Shown: positions 18,295-27,018 of the stretch, one piece after another
How positions within the stretch are numbered: position 1 is the stretch's first letter
How the letters are laid out: the number at the start of each line of letters is the position of its first letter
NCBI GenBank assembly: GCA_029580855.1
Contig: JAKPQH010000137.1
Coordinates: 103,403-167,402 of the forward strand
DNA: 64,000 nt
Direction: 5' to 3'
Origin: a bacterium
GTDB taxonomy: Bacteria; Methylomirabilota; Methylomirabilia; Methylomirabilales; 2-02-FULL-66-22
Program-made: the position numbers and the translations under genes
The notes under the pieces: model-generated
Seen by the model: only the letters and a program-made list of their open reading frames with translations
The model's database searches: none
What the model was told of the DNA's origin: nothing

Positions 18295-19083
18295 TTACGG
18301 CATGAACGGCACATCGCACTTGGAGCCGCCCACGCGCCCGACCCGGTCGGCCCAGGCCTCGGACGGCCCTTGCAACAACTCTCCCGCATACGCCTCCGCG
18401 TCGTCTCGCGGCTCGTAGCCAAGCGCCTGTTGGGCGCGGCCGAGATCCCACCACCGCCGGGTGTTGTTGGAGATGCCGTAGACGATCTCGAAACGAACGG
18501 CGGGCGCCTCGATCGCGCACCGGACCAGCCGCCCCATGTCGCCGGGGCTTATCCAGACGGCCAGATGCCGCTCCTCCAGCGGCCGGTCCCGGAAGAAGCC
18601 GATCCGAAGACAGATCACCTGCAATCCGGCCTTGTCGGCATAGAGACGGCCGGTCGCTTCGGCGAAGCACTTCGTCACGCCATACATGCTGCTCGGCCGA
18701 TAGGGGACGTTCTCGTCGATGCGCCGGCCCGCTGGGTAGTACCCGACCACGTGGTGCGTGCTCGCGTACACGACCCGCGGCACCCCGGCGACACGCGCCG
18801 CCTCGAAGACATTGTACGTCCCCAGGATGTTGGTCGGCAGCAGCCGCTCGCGGAAGGGCGCCATATCCGAGACCCCCGCCATGTCCACGATGACGTCGGC
18901 GCCCCGGGCCGCCGCTTCGATCGCCGCGGCATCCGTGGTGTCCCCGCGGATCAAGGTCTCAGACCGCCCGAGATCGTCCAGGACCGACCGATTGAACAGC
19001 ACCAGCCGGTAGTCGTCCCGCAGCGCATGCCGCAGGCACCGCCCGATCCGTCCGCTGGCCCCCGTGAGAAGGATGGTCTTCAT
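18295..19083 (-). CDS. NAD-dependent sugar epimerase/dehydratase, uronate-dehydrogenase-like
   Basis: A 262-residue extended SDR. The N-terminus has the NAD motif LLTGASGRIGRCLR. The catalytic YGVTK (Tyr-x3-Lys) lies near residue 135, with an upstream VVYASTHHVVGYY serine/threonine strand. The block YGISNNTRRWWDL near residue 215 resembles uronate dehydrogenases, which oxidise galacturonate or glucuronate to the lactone. The gene stands alone between the tct operon and a dispersed repeat, so this substrate is a family-level guess. Confidence 0.8.
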   Translation of the reverse strand: MKTILLTGASGRIGRCLRHALRDDYRLVLFNRSVLDDLGRSETLIRGDTTDAAAIEAAARGADVIVDMAGVSDMAPFRERLLPTNILGTYNVFEAARVAGVPRVVYASTHHVVGYYPAGRRIDENVPYRPSSMYGVTKCFAEATGRLYADKAGLQVICLRIGFFRDRPLEERHLAVWISPGDMGRLVRCAIEAPAVRFEIVYGISNNTRRWWDLGRAQQALGYEPRDDAEAYAGELLQGPSEAWADRVGRVGGSKCDVPFMP

Positions 19084-19144
19084 CGGCCGCGCGTCCCCCG
19101 AGTTGGCCGGCTTGCGGCCGTGGTGTGGCGGAAGCCGGCCAACC

Positions 19145-19280
19145 CAGCCTCCTCAAAAAGGACCGGAGACCAGGCGCCGTCACCCGGCTGCGATGGGTGC
19201 CCGGATCGCGGGGGCACCCACCAGGCGGGTCGCCGGAGTTGGGCCTGCACCCAGGCCTCCAGCGGGTATCCGGCAGCCTG
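19145..19280 (-). repeat. Dispersed palindromic element, copy B
   Basis: The element reads leftward from CAGGCTGCC (19280-19272), directly after the stop codon TAA of livK, to an imperfect inverse end (AGCCTCCTCAAAAAGGACCG) near 19146. Inner hairpins include GGGTGCC...GGGGCACCC at about 19195-19220. It fills most of the gap between the livK-like gene and the epimerase. Confidence 0.55.
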
Positions 19281-20441
19281 TTACTCCGCCGGGACGAACT
19301 TCCCGGCCTTCACCTGCACCATGACCAGCGAATCCACATCCAGGCCGTTGTGGTCCTCGGCGGTGAGGTTGTAGATTCCCGACACACCCACGTACCCCTT
19401 CGTCTGCTCGATGGCCGCACGCAGCGCCTTCGGGTCGGTCCCCACCTTTTTCATCGCGTTGGCCACGATCATGATGGCATCCCACGCATAACCCGAGTGT
19501 GTGTTGATGGGGAACTCTCTGTCATACTTGTACACGTCCTGGTAGAGGTGGATGAATTCGGCGATGACCTTCTTCTGGGGATCCGAATCGGGAAGCGCGC
19601 TCCCCACCATGAGCTTGGTCGCCGGCATGCGGTCGCCCTCCGAACCCTTGCCGGCCAACTCGATGTACTTCGGGTCGGGGAGTCCGTGGCACTGAAAGAG
19701 CGGGATGGTGATGCCAAGCTGAGCCTTGTTTTTGGCCACGATGGACCCCACGGGGCCAATCGTCCAGACCACGATGGCCTGGGGCGCGGCGTTCCTGATC
19801 TTGGTGAGTTGGGCGGTCATGTCGGTGTCCGAGGGCCCGAAGGACTCCTTCGCCGCAAAGTGGATCCCGAACTCCGGCGCGAGTTTCTCCAGCCAGCCCA
19901 GGCCGTCCTTCCCGAATGCGTCCGAATTTGTAAAGAGCGCCACCGTGGTCAGTCCCTTGGCCTTCAGGTACCCGTAAAGCTTTCGTGCTGCCGTGGACGA
20001 CCGCTGCGGCGATTTGAAGACGTACGTGTACGGGCCGAAGTTGCCGCCCATGATCACCGGATCGCCCCCCACGGTCATAAAGGTCGGGACCCCGGCCTCC
20101 TCGACGATCCGCTTGACGCTCATCCCCTCGCTGGTTTGCGTCGGGCCGATGATGGCAGCCACCTTGTCGCTGAAAATGAACTTCTTGGCGATGACCGCCG
20201 CCTTGGCCGGATCGCTTTCGTTGTCGCCGATGATCAGCTCGATCGGTCGCCCGTTGATGCCTCCCTCTTTGTTGATCTTGTCCACGACCATCTCGGCCAC
20301 CAGCTTCGTCGGTGTGCCGATGTTGGCCGCCGGCCCCGACAGGGCGAAGAACGCCCCGATCCTGATGGGCTCCCCGCCGAAGGCCGCCGGAGCCGCGACG
20401 CCGAGAACCAGCGCAACGATGACGACCCATCTCGTTTTCAT
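19281..20441 (-). CDS. livK: Branched-chain-amino-acid-type ABC substrate-binding protein (1)
   Basis: A 386-residue periplasmic receptor (type I fold, LivK family). Signal peptide is residues 1-24 (MKTRWVVIVALVLGVAAPAA). The mature protein has IRIGAFFALSGPAANIGTP, INKEGGINGRPIELIIGDNE, and AAIIGPTQTSEGMSVKRI. It is the last gene of the leftward livH-iorAB-livMGF/paaK-livK unit, after a 141-base gap that contains a palindromic repeat. The neighbouring ligase and oxidoreductase suggest an aromatic acid or aromatic amino acid as ligand. Confidence 0.93.
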   Translation of the reverse strand: MKTRWVVIVALVLGVAAPAAFGGEPIRIGAFFALSGPAANIGTPTKLVAEMVVDKINKEGGINGRPIELIIGDNESDPAKAAVIAKKFIFSDKVAAIIGPTQTSEGMSVKRIVEEAGVPTFMTVGGDPVIMGGNFGPYTYVFKSPQRSSTAARKLYGYLKAKGLTTVALFTNSDAFGKDGLGWLEKLAPEFGIHFAAKESFGPSDTDMTAQLTKIRNAAPQAIVVWTIGPVGSIVAKNKAQLGITIPLFQCHGLPDPKYIELAGKGSEGDRMPATKLMVGSALPDSDPQKKVIAEFIHLYQDVYKYDREFPINTHSGYAWDAIMIVANAMKKVGTDPKALRAAIEQTKGYVGVSGIYNLTAEDHNGLDVDSLVMVQVKAGKFVPAE

Positions 20442-20493
20442 GATCGACCCCCCTCTGCATTTCATTGACAACGATGACGAACAGGAATCATCC

Positions 20494-20568
20494 ATCCACA
20501 GATTACGCAGATTGGCCGATGTCACGAGCGGGAATTTGAAATCTGCGCTATCTGTCTAACCTGTGGAT
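20494..20568. repeat. Long imperfect inverted repeat between paaK and livK
   Basis: The left arm ATCCACAGATTACGCAGATT (20494-20513) faces a right arm AATCTGCGCTATCTG...CCTGTGGAT (20539-20568). The arms are A/T-richer than the surroundings. The arms resemble a short palindromic repeat I recall from many unrelated bacterial genomes. In the transcript it could fold between the ligase and binding-protein messages. Confidence 0.6.
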
Positions 20569-20582
20569 CCCTCGATCCTCGA

Positions 20583-22697
20583 TCAGACGATCGAATCCTG
20601 GATTCGATCGTCGAACACCCGCTTCGTCTTGCGCTCGGAGCGCGGCAGCGAGCCGTAGTCTACCACTTCCACGTCGGCGGTCACGATGACTTTGCGCTTG
20701 ATCGTGTGGACGATCTCGCGCTGAAGCTCGTCGGTCCGCCTTGACTCGACCCCCGCTCCGCGCTCCACGACCAGACGCATGCGGTCGCGTACCTGCGCGT
20801 CGCGGGTGAGATGGATCTGGTACTCCGAGCCCAGCCCGGGGATGGCGGAGAGGATCGCGTCGATGGTGGAGGGGTAGATGTTCACCCCCCGGAACTTGAA
20901 CACGTCGTCGGTGCGCCCCCTGATCCTCGAATGCCGCGGCAGGATCGAGCCGCACGTGCACGGCCCCGGGATGACGCGGGTGATGTCCCGCGTCCGGTAG
21001 CGGATGAGGGGCGCCGCCTCCTTCGCCAACGTCGTGACCACCATCTCGCCCCATTCGCCGTCGGGCAGCGGCGTGAGGGTCTCGGGGTCGACGATCTCCA
21101 AGATGTAGTAGTCGGCCCAGTAGTGGATACAATCGTGGTCGGAGCACTCGATCCCCGTGCCGGGGCCGTAGAGCTCTGTGAGGCCGGGGATGTCGAACAG
21201 CTCCGCCCCGCCCAGCAACTCGGAGATTCGCTTGCGCATCGACCGAGACGATCGCTCCGATCCGTAGATGACCTTCTTGAGGTTGATCTTCTCCGCCAGG
21301 CCGCGCTTGTGCACCTCCTCCGCCAGGAGGAGCCCCATCGAAGCGGTGCAGCAGTAGACCGTCGACTGGAGATCCAACAGAAACTCGCACTGGAGATCGA
21401 GGTTCCCCGGGCCGGTCGGAACGGCCAGGGCGCCGATTCGCTCGCATCCCGCCTGGAACCCGACGCCGGCCGTCCACAGACCGTACCCCACCGCGATCTG
21501 TACACGATCCAGCGGCGTCACACCCGCCATCTCGTAGCAACGAGCGAACATGTTCGCCCAGTCGTCCAGATCCTTTTGCGTGTAGCCGAGGATCTTCCGC
21601 TTCCCGGTGGTTCCCGAGGACGAGTGGATTCGCACGATCTGCTCATACGGAACCGATCGCAACGGGAACGGGTAGTCGTCTCGGAGGTCCTCGGCCGTCG
21701 TGAAAGGCAGCTTCCGGATATCCTCCAGCGCGCGCACATCGTCGGCCCCGACACCCGCGGCGTCCAGACGCGCGCGATAGAACGGCGAGCCCTGCCGGGC
21801 GTGGCGCACGGTCCACCGCAGGCCGTTGAGTTGATGGGCCGCAAGCTCCTCGTGGGATGCGAACGACGGCAAGAAGGTCAGCTTACTCATATCCGGCTTC
21901 TCCAGTCTGACGTTGGTAAACCCGGCGGCCCCCAGACGGCTTTGGCCGGGGCTCCCTCTCGACGCCGCCCCCAGGAAGGCGCGGCGCAGCTCCGGGTGCA
22001 CGAGCAGCTCGTCGCTCTTTCCCGAATGGACGATCCGACCATTCGCCAGCAGGTACGCCGTGGCGGAGGCGCTGAGGGCGCGCGCCGCGTTCTGCTCCAC
22101 CAGGAGGATGGTCGTCCCCGCCCGGCCGAGCCGGTGGATGATATCGAAGATCTCGTCCGTGACCAGAGGGGCCAGACCCAGGCTGGGCTCATCCAGCAAG
22201 AGCAGACGGGGGCGGGCCATGAGGGCTCGCCCGATGGCCACCATCTGCTGCTCCCCACCCGACAGGGTGGCGGTGGCCTGCGCGGACCGCTCGCGGAGTC
22301 TCGGGAACCGCGCAAAGACCTCCTCGAGCCGGCGCCCCACCTCGGCCTTGCCGGGCTTGCCGGCCACGGCCCCCAGCACCAGGTTCTCCTGCACGCTGAG
22401 GTCGCCGAACATCTCCCGCCCTTCCGGGGAGAGGGCCACACCGAGCGCCGCCATGCGCGCCGCCGGTTGGCCCGTGACGGCCCGGCCGTCGAGGAGGATG
22501 CGCCCGCCCGACGGCGCAACGATGCCTGCGATGGCCTTCAAGAGACTCGACTTGCCCGCACCGTTGGCCCCGACGATGGCCACCGTCTCCCCCTCCGCAA
22601 CCTCGAGGTCGATGCCAAAGAGGGCCTGGGCGGCGCCGTAGTGGAGCGTCAAACCCTGGACATGTAGGAGCGGCGTGCGCGATTCCATGGTCGTCAT
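20583..22697 (-). CDS. LivF ABC ATPase in one frame with phenylacetate-CoA ligase (LivF-PaaK)
   Basis: One uninterrupted frame of 704 residues. Residues 1-245 are a LivF ATPase: Walker A VGANGAGKSSLLKA, signature LSGGEQQMVAIGRA, Walker B RLLLLDEPSLGLAP, switch His replaced by the usual LivF LLVEQN. After a linker of about 25 residues, Met270 (ATG at 21890) begins a full PaaK-type ligase of 435 residues with HSSSGTTGKRKILGYT, TELYGPGTGIEC and YRTRDITRVIPG; it makes an aryl-acetyl-CoA from the acid, CoA and ATP. No stop codon separates them. A GGAG lies before the internal ATG, so a separate ligase could also be made. The LivF start overlaps livG as ATGA. It is either a true fusion or a lost stop. 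Confidence 0.85.
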   Translation of the reverse strand: MTTMESRTPLLHVQGLTLHYGAAQALFGIDLEVAEGETVAIVGANGAGKSSLLKAIAGIVAPSGGRILLDGRAVTGQPAARMAALGVALSPEGREMFGDLSVQENLVLGAVAGKPGKAEVGRRLEEVFARFPRLRERSAQATATLSGGEQQMVAIGRALMARPRLLLLDEPSLGLAPLVTDEIFDIIHRLGRAGTTILLVEQNAARALSASATAYLLANGRIVHSGKSDELLVHPELRRAFLGAASRGSPGQSRLGAAGFTNVRLEKPDMSKLTFLPSFASHEELAAHQLNGLRWTVRHARQGSPFYRARLDAAGVGADDVRALEDIRKLPFTTAEDLRDDYPFPLRSVPYEQIVRIHSSSGTTGKRKILGYTQKDLDDWANMFARCYEMAGVTPLDRVQIAVGYGLWTAGVGFQAGCERIGALAVPTGPGNLDLQCEFLLDLQSTVYCCTASMGLLLAEEVHKRGLAEKINLKKVIYGSERSSRSMRKRISELLGGAELFDIPGLTELYGPGTGIECSDHDCIHYWADYYILEIVDPETLTPLPDGEWGEMVVTTLAKEAAPLIRYRTRDITRVIPGPCTCGSILPRHSRIRGRTDDVFKFRGVNIYPSTIDAILSAIPGLGSEYQIHLTRDAQVRDRMRLVVERGAGVESRRTDELQREIVHTIKRKVIVTADVEVVDYGSLPRSERKTKRVFDDRIQDSIV

Positions 22698-23485
22698 GCG
22701 GTGGCGCTGATCTTGCCGAGATACGCTTCCAGGACGAGAGGGTTGCACCGGACGTCCTCGGGCGAGCCCGCGGCGATCCGCCGCCCGCCGTCCAGCACCA
22801 CCACCTGGTCGGATACGGACATGACGAGGTCCATGTCGTGCTCCACCAAGACCAGCGTGGCGCCCCCTCGACACATCTGCCGGATCAGCGCCCCCACCCG
22901 GTCGGTCTCGTCGGGATTCAGCCCAGCCACCGGCTCGTCCAAGAGCACGAGCTTCGGGCTCGAGACGAAGGCGCGCGCCAGATCGAGCCGCTTCTTTTCC
23001 CCGTACGACAGGGCATCCGCCGGGACGGAGGCGCGGTCCGCCAGTCCGAACACGTCCAGCGTTTCCAGAGCGGTGAGCCAGAGCCGACGCTCGCGGTGCC
23101 GCAGCCCCGGGGTCCGGAGAAAAGCCTCCAGATACGAATCCCCGGCTCTCGCCGACAGACCGCACAGCACGTTGTCCAGCACCGAGAGCCCCGAGAAGAG
23201 CCGCAGATTCTGGAAGGTGCGCGCGATGCCCAGACGGGCGATCCGGTGCGGGGGGAGTCCGGACAACTCCCGTCCGTCGAAGACCATCGATCCTCGGTCC
23301 GGCCGGAGGATCCCCGTGAGACAGTTGATGAACGTCGTCTTTCCCGCCCCGTTGGGCCCGATGAGCGCCGTCACCTGGCCCCGTTCTGCCGAGAACCCGA
23401 CCCCCTCGAGGGCCGGAAGGCCGCCGAAGTGTTTCGTGAGACCTGAAGTCCGGAGGAGGCTCTGATCGGCGCCGCGGGTGGACAT
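22694..23485 (-). CDS. livG: LivG-type ABC ATPase (1)
   Basis: A 263-residue ATPase with Walker A LIGPNGAGKTTFINC, the Q-loop region ARTFQNLRLFSGLSV typical of LivG, a signature replaced by LSYGEKKRLDLARA, Walker B KLVLLDEPVAGLNP and switch LVEHDMDLVM. The start at 23485 (MSTRGADQS) is six bases past the end of livM and its stop overlaps livF. It powers the permease pair LivH-LivM. Confidence 0.93.
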   Translation of the reverse strand: MSTRGADQSLLRTSGLTKHFGGLPALEGVGFSAERGQVTALIGPNGAGKTTFINCLTGILRPDRGSMVFDGRELSGLPPHRIARLGIARTFQNLRLFSGLSVLDNVLCGLSARAGDSYLEAFLRTPGLRHRERRLWLTALETLDVFGLADRASVPADALSYGEKKRLDLARAFVSSPKLVLLDEPVAGLNPDETDRVGALIRQMCRGGATLVLVEHDMDLVMSVSDQVVVLDGGRRIAAGSPEDVRCNPLVLEAYLGKISATA

Positions 23486-23490
23486 GGAGG

Positions 23491-24498
23491 CTACCCCGAG
23501 ACAACGCGCGCCGTCGCGGGCGACCCGCGCCGCGCGAGTCGGGTTTTCGCCAGCTCGACGACCCCGGCGACAAACCCTCGCGGCAACACCAGCAACACGA
23601 CCACGACGATCAGGCCGTGGAGGATCTCTTTGTAGCCCTCGAAGGGGCCCAGCAGGTGCGGCAGCATCGTGACAAACGCCGCGCCGACCAGACTCCCCCA
23701 CAGGGATCCCAAACCTCCCACCACCACCATGATGACGAAGTCGATCGAGGTGAAGATGCCGAACGTGTCCGGAGTGATCGTCCCCATATAGTGGGCGAAG
23801 AGGCTCCCGCCGACCGAGGCGAACGCCGCCGAGGTGGTGAAGACGGCGATCTTCCCTCGCCGCACGTCCACACCCATGGCCGCCGCCGCGACCTCATCCT
23901 CGGCCAGCGCCGCCAGTCCTCTGCCGAGGCCGCTCCGGACAAAATTGACGGAGAGCGTCAGGGCCACCATGGCCGCCCCCCAGAGCAGATAGTACTGCCG
24001 GGTTTCCCCGTGAAGCGTCACACCCTGGACCCCGAACGACGGGATCCCCGTCAACCCGCTCGGACCGCCGGTGACCCGATCCCAGTGCACGAAAACGTGG
24101 TGGACGACGATGTTGAATCCCAGCGTCGCCATGGCCAGGTAGTGACCGGAGAGTCGGAGCGTGGGGACGCCGACGACGAGCGCGGTCAGGGCCACACCGG
24201 CCGCGGTGACCGGCAGCGCCAAGAGGGGCGGGACCCCCCACGCCGTGGTGAGGACGCCCGAACCGTACGCCCCTAGACCAAAAAACGCGGCATGGCCCAG
24301 CGAGATCTGGCCCGCATAGCCGATAAAGAGATTCAGACCCAAGACCACCACGGCGTTGACCGCGACAAGATTCAGGACCCCGAGCTGCCACGGACTGCGG
24401 AGGACGAGCGGCGCCGGCGCGAGGACGACGGACAGGCCGATCACCGAGAGGCCGGTGCGATGGCGCCTGACGAATGCGGCGGCGCTCGCCGTCGTCAT
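23491..24498 (-). CDS. livM: LivM-type ABC permease (1)
   Basis: A 335-residue inner-membrane permease with eight or more hydrophobic segments. Family blocks: LNLFIGYAGQISLGHAAFFGLGAYG near residue 55, GHYLAMATLGFNIV, and GGLGSLWGSLVGAAFVTMLP near residue 260. The start overlaps the stop of iorB by four bases, coupling transport to the oxidoreductase. Confidence 0.93.
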   Translation of the reverse strand: MTTASAAAFVRRHRTGLSVIGLSVVLAPAPLVLRSPWQLGVLNLVAVNAVVVLGLNLFIGYAGQISLGHAAFFGLGAYGSGVLTTAWGVPPLLALPVTAAGVALTALVVGVPTLRLSGHYLAMATLGFNIVVHHVFVHWDRVTGGPSGLTGIPSFGVQGVTLHGETRQYYLLWGAAMVALTLSVNFVRSGLGRGLAALAEDEVAAAAMGVDVRRGKIAVFTTSAAFASVGGSLFAHYMGTITPDTFGIFTSIDFVIMVVVGGLGSLWGSLVGAAFVTMLPHLLGPFEGYKEILHGLIVVVVLLVLPRGFVAGVVELAKTRLARRGSPATARVVSG

Positions 24499-25001
24499 CG
24501 CGACGCCTCCACACCCGCGCGAAACGCCGCGAGGTTCCCGCCGAGATGCTTGGCCGGCGCAATCTGCCGGATCGTCGCCTCGAAGAGATCCGGGCCGGCG
24601 AAGAGCGCCCCCTTGGCCGCGGCGTATCCCAGCAAGGCCAGGTTCGCCGCCTTCGGTTGTCCGACCTGGGCGGCGAGACGGTCCGCATCCACGGCATCGC
24701 CCCCGACCGCGCCGCTCCCGTTGACGACGGCCACCCCATTTGGCCGAAGATAGTGACCATGGACCGGAAGATTATCCGCGTGGAGAAAGAGCCCGACCTC
24801 CGCGTCCCCCGACCCGACCAGCGGGCCGTGGAAGGGGCCGACTTTCACCGTCGAAAGGACCGTCCCGCCCCGCTGGGCCATGCCGTGGGTCTCCGTGGTG
24901 ATCACCTCGTGACCGGCGGCGGCCGCCGCCTCCGCCACCACCCGTGTCAGGGTGAGCACCCCCTGCCCCCCGCGCCCGCTGATGACGATCCGCTGCCGCA
25001 T
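24495..25001 (-). CDS. iorB: Indolepyruvate:ferredoxin oxidoreductase beta subunit
   Basis: A 168-residue gamma-type (IorB) subunit with the family start RIVISGRGGQGVLTLTRVVA and the TETHGMAQRGGTV block. It works with IorA to decarboxylate aryl-pyruvates oxidatively to aryl-acetyl-CoA, reducing ferredoxin. The length is at the short end of the family. It lies between iorA and livM; a dispersed repeat separates it from iorA. Confidence 0.9.
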   Translation of the reverse strand: MRQRIVISGRGGQGVLTLTRVVAEAAAAAGHEVITTETHGMAQRGGTVLSTVKVGPFHGPLVGSGDAEVGLFLHADNLPVHGHYLRPNGVAVVNGSGAVGGDAVDADRLAAQVGQPKAANLALLGYAAAKGALFAGPDLFEATIRQIAPAKHLGGNLAAFRAGVEASR

Positions 25002-25064
25002 CGCTACTCCGGGGTTCCGTCCTCGCCCGGGATACGCTCGGCGCCGACGAACCCGTGTTCGCCG

Positions 25065-25206
25065 GGCCGCTCAAAAAGGGCCGGAGGCGAGACGCGAGGC
25101 GTGCTCGGGCACCCCTCCGGATGGGTGCATACGTCGCAGCGCCGCGCGAGGACGGGGGACCCCACCGCAGGTGGAACCCCCCGGATCGGCCCTATTCAGC
25201 AGCCTG
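25065..25206 (-). repeat. Dispersed palindromic element, copy C
   Basis: Ends are CAGGCTGCTGAATAGGGCC (minus strand 25206-25188) and GGCCGCTCAAAAAGGGCC (plus strand 25065-25082), imperfect inverted repeats. An inner hairpin GGCACCC...GGGTGC lies near 25109-25128. The element end encodes the last residues and the stop codon of iorA. Confidence 0.6.
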
Positions 25207-27018
25207 CGACTCCACGACGATGGCCTGCACCGGACACACGGCCAGACACACGCCGCACTGAGTGCAGGCGGCCTGGCGGATGCCGACCGTTCCGGTATCC
25301 TCGTCCCACACGAGGGCCGGGCACTCGAACATGTCGAGGCACTCGCGGCAGCCCGTACACTCCTCGGTGATCCGCACGGGCTGGGACGCCCTCGCCCGCC
25401 CCGAGTCCGTGAGGACGCACGGCGAGGACGCAATGATGACGGCCACGCCCCCCTCCGCGCTGCGGCAGTGCCGGTCGGCTTCTTTGAGCAGCGCGGCGAA
25501 TCGCTCTACGTCGTAAGCGTCGGCCTCCCGCACGAACGAAATCCCCGACGCCAGGACGAGATCGCGGATCGACACCGCCCGGCCGCGCTCCCCCGACGCC
25601 GTGACGCCGAGCTGGGGTGTGGGCTGGTGCCCGGTCATGGCCGTGGTCGCGTTGTCGAGGATCACGACGATGATCCGCGCCTTCTGAAAGGAGGCGTTCA
25701 CGAGGGCCGGGATGCCCGAGTGGAAGAACGTCGAGTCACCGATGGTGGCCACGATGGTGGGGACCTCGCCGCCGTCGTGGGCGTAGGCATGGTAGAACCC
25801 CGCGGCTTGGCTGATCCCCGCCCCCATGCAGTGCACCGTGTCCACCGCCCCCAGGTTCATCCCCAGCGTGTAGCACCCGATATCGCCGGGGAAGATCCCG
25901 CGCGGAAACGTCCGGCTGATGGCGTAATAGGCGGCGCGGTGCCCGCAGCCGGCGCACAGCGTAGGCCGCGCCCCGGCAGGCCGCGCGCCCGCGGCGGGAG
26001 CCGCAGCCGGCAGGCCCAGAAATTTCCCGACGACGTTGCGGATGACCTCCGGCGTCAATTCGCCCTCGTTCGGGACGAACCGCGAGACCCGGCCAGCGAT
26101 CCGGCGGTCCGCGAGCTGCATCTCGATCACCGGATACGTCTCCTCGACAACGAGGATCCGGTCGTACGCGGCGTGGACGCGCTCGATGAACTCCGTCGCC
26201 AAGGGATACGGCGCCGTCACCTGGAAGCGATCGACCGCGCCGGCCGGCCCCAGCTCGTCCAGGACGTCCCAGGTGTGGGCGAAGGCCACGCCCGATGCGA
26301 TGATGCAGGCGCGCGGCCGGGTGCCGTCTCCCGGGAAAAACACCGGGGCGAGCCGCGGGTCGGCGGCCAGGCGCTCGATCTTCACCGTCAGTTCCCGGTG
26401 CAGACCCAGGACGAACCCGGGGGTGGCGCACCAGCGCTTGGGGTTCTTCTCGAAGTGCGCCGTTCGCTTTTCCCCCGTGGGTGCAAGAAGGGGAACCGCT
26501 TGGCGGGCGTGGCAGACCCGCGTCGTCGGCCGGAGCATCACCGGAATCTCGTACGCCTCGGACAGCGCGAAGGCCAGGGCGACCATTTCCTTGGCCTCGC
26601 GGGGACTGGACGGGTCAAGGACGGGAATCTTGGCGAACATGGCAAAGAAGCGACTGTCCTGCTCCGTCTGGGAGCTGTGGGGGCCCGGGTCGTCGGCCGA
26701 GACCAGGAGCAGCCCCCCCTTGACCCCGAGATACGCCGAGCGCATGAACGGGTCCGAGGCGACGTTCAGCCCCACCTGCTTCATGGCCACGGCGGCGCGC
26801 TTGCCGGTGTAGCTGGCGGCCAACGCCACCTCGTAGGCCACCTTCTCGTTGACCGACCATTCCACGTGCATGCCGCGGCCCGTTTCACGGGCAAAGGCCA
26901 CCACCGCCTCCAGGATCTCCGACGCCGGCGTCCCGGGATAGGACGCGGCGACGGAACAGCCGCACTCCACGATCCCGCGGCCGATGGCCTCGTTGCCCAT
27001 GAGCACCTGCCGGGTCAC
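25192..27018 (-). CDS. iorA: Indolepyruvate:ferredoxin oxidoreductase alpha subunit
   Basis: A 608-residue catalytic subunit. N-terminal pyrimidine domain: GNEAIGRGIVECGCSVAASYPGTPASE-type start and EWSVNEKVAYEVALAAS. C-terminal TPP domain: LCAGCGHRAAYYA, GDIGCYTLG, GDSTFFHSGIPALVNA. The last 60 residues hold two [4Fe-4S] motifs, CTGCRECLDMFECP and CTQCGVCLAVCP. I chose GTG 27018, which overlaps the livH stop as GTGA; the frame is open far upstream but that part is only the opposite-frame shadow of livH. The final codons and stop come from the repeat element at its 3' end. Confidence 0.93.
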   Translation of the reverse strand: MTRQVLMGNEAIGRGIVECGCSVAASYPGTPASEILEAVVAFARETGRGMHVEWSVNEKVAYEVALAASYTGKRAAVAMKQVGLNVASDPFMRSAYLGVKGGLLLVSADDPGPHSSQTEQDSRFFAMFAKIPVLDPSSPREAKEMVALAFALSEAYEIPVMLRPTTRVCHARQAVPLLAPTGEKRTAHFEKNPKRWCATPGFVLGLHRELTVKIERLAADPRLAPVFFPGDGTRPRACIIASGVAFAHTWDVLDELGPAGAVDRFQVTAPYPLATEFIERVHAAYDRILVVEETYPVIEMQLADRRIAGRVSRFVPNEGELTPEVIRNVVGKFLGLPAAAPAAGARPAGARPTLCAGCGHRAAYYAISRTFPRGIFPGDIGCYTLGMNLGAVDTVHCMGAGISQAAGFYHAYAHDGGEVPTIVATIGDSTFFHSGIPALVNASFQKARIIVVILDNATTAMTGHQPTPQLGVTASGERGRAVSIRDLVLASGISFVREADAYDVERFAALLKEADRHCRSAEGGVAVIIASSPCVLTDSGRARASQPVRITEECTGCRECLDMFECPALVWDEDTGTVGIRQAACTQCGVCLAVCPVQAIVVESQAAE

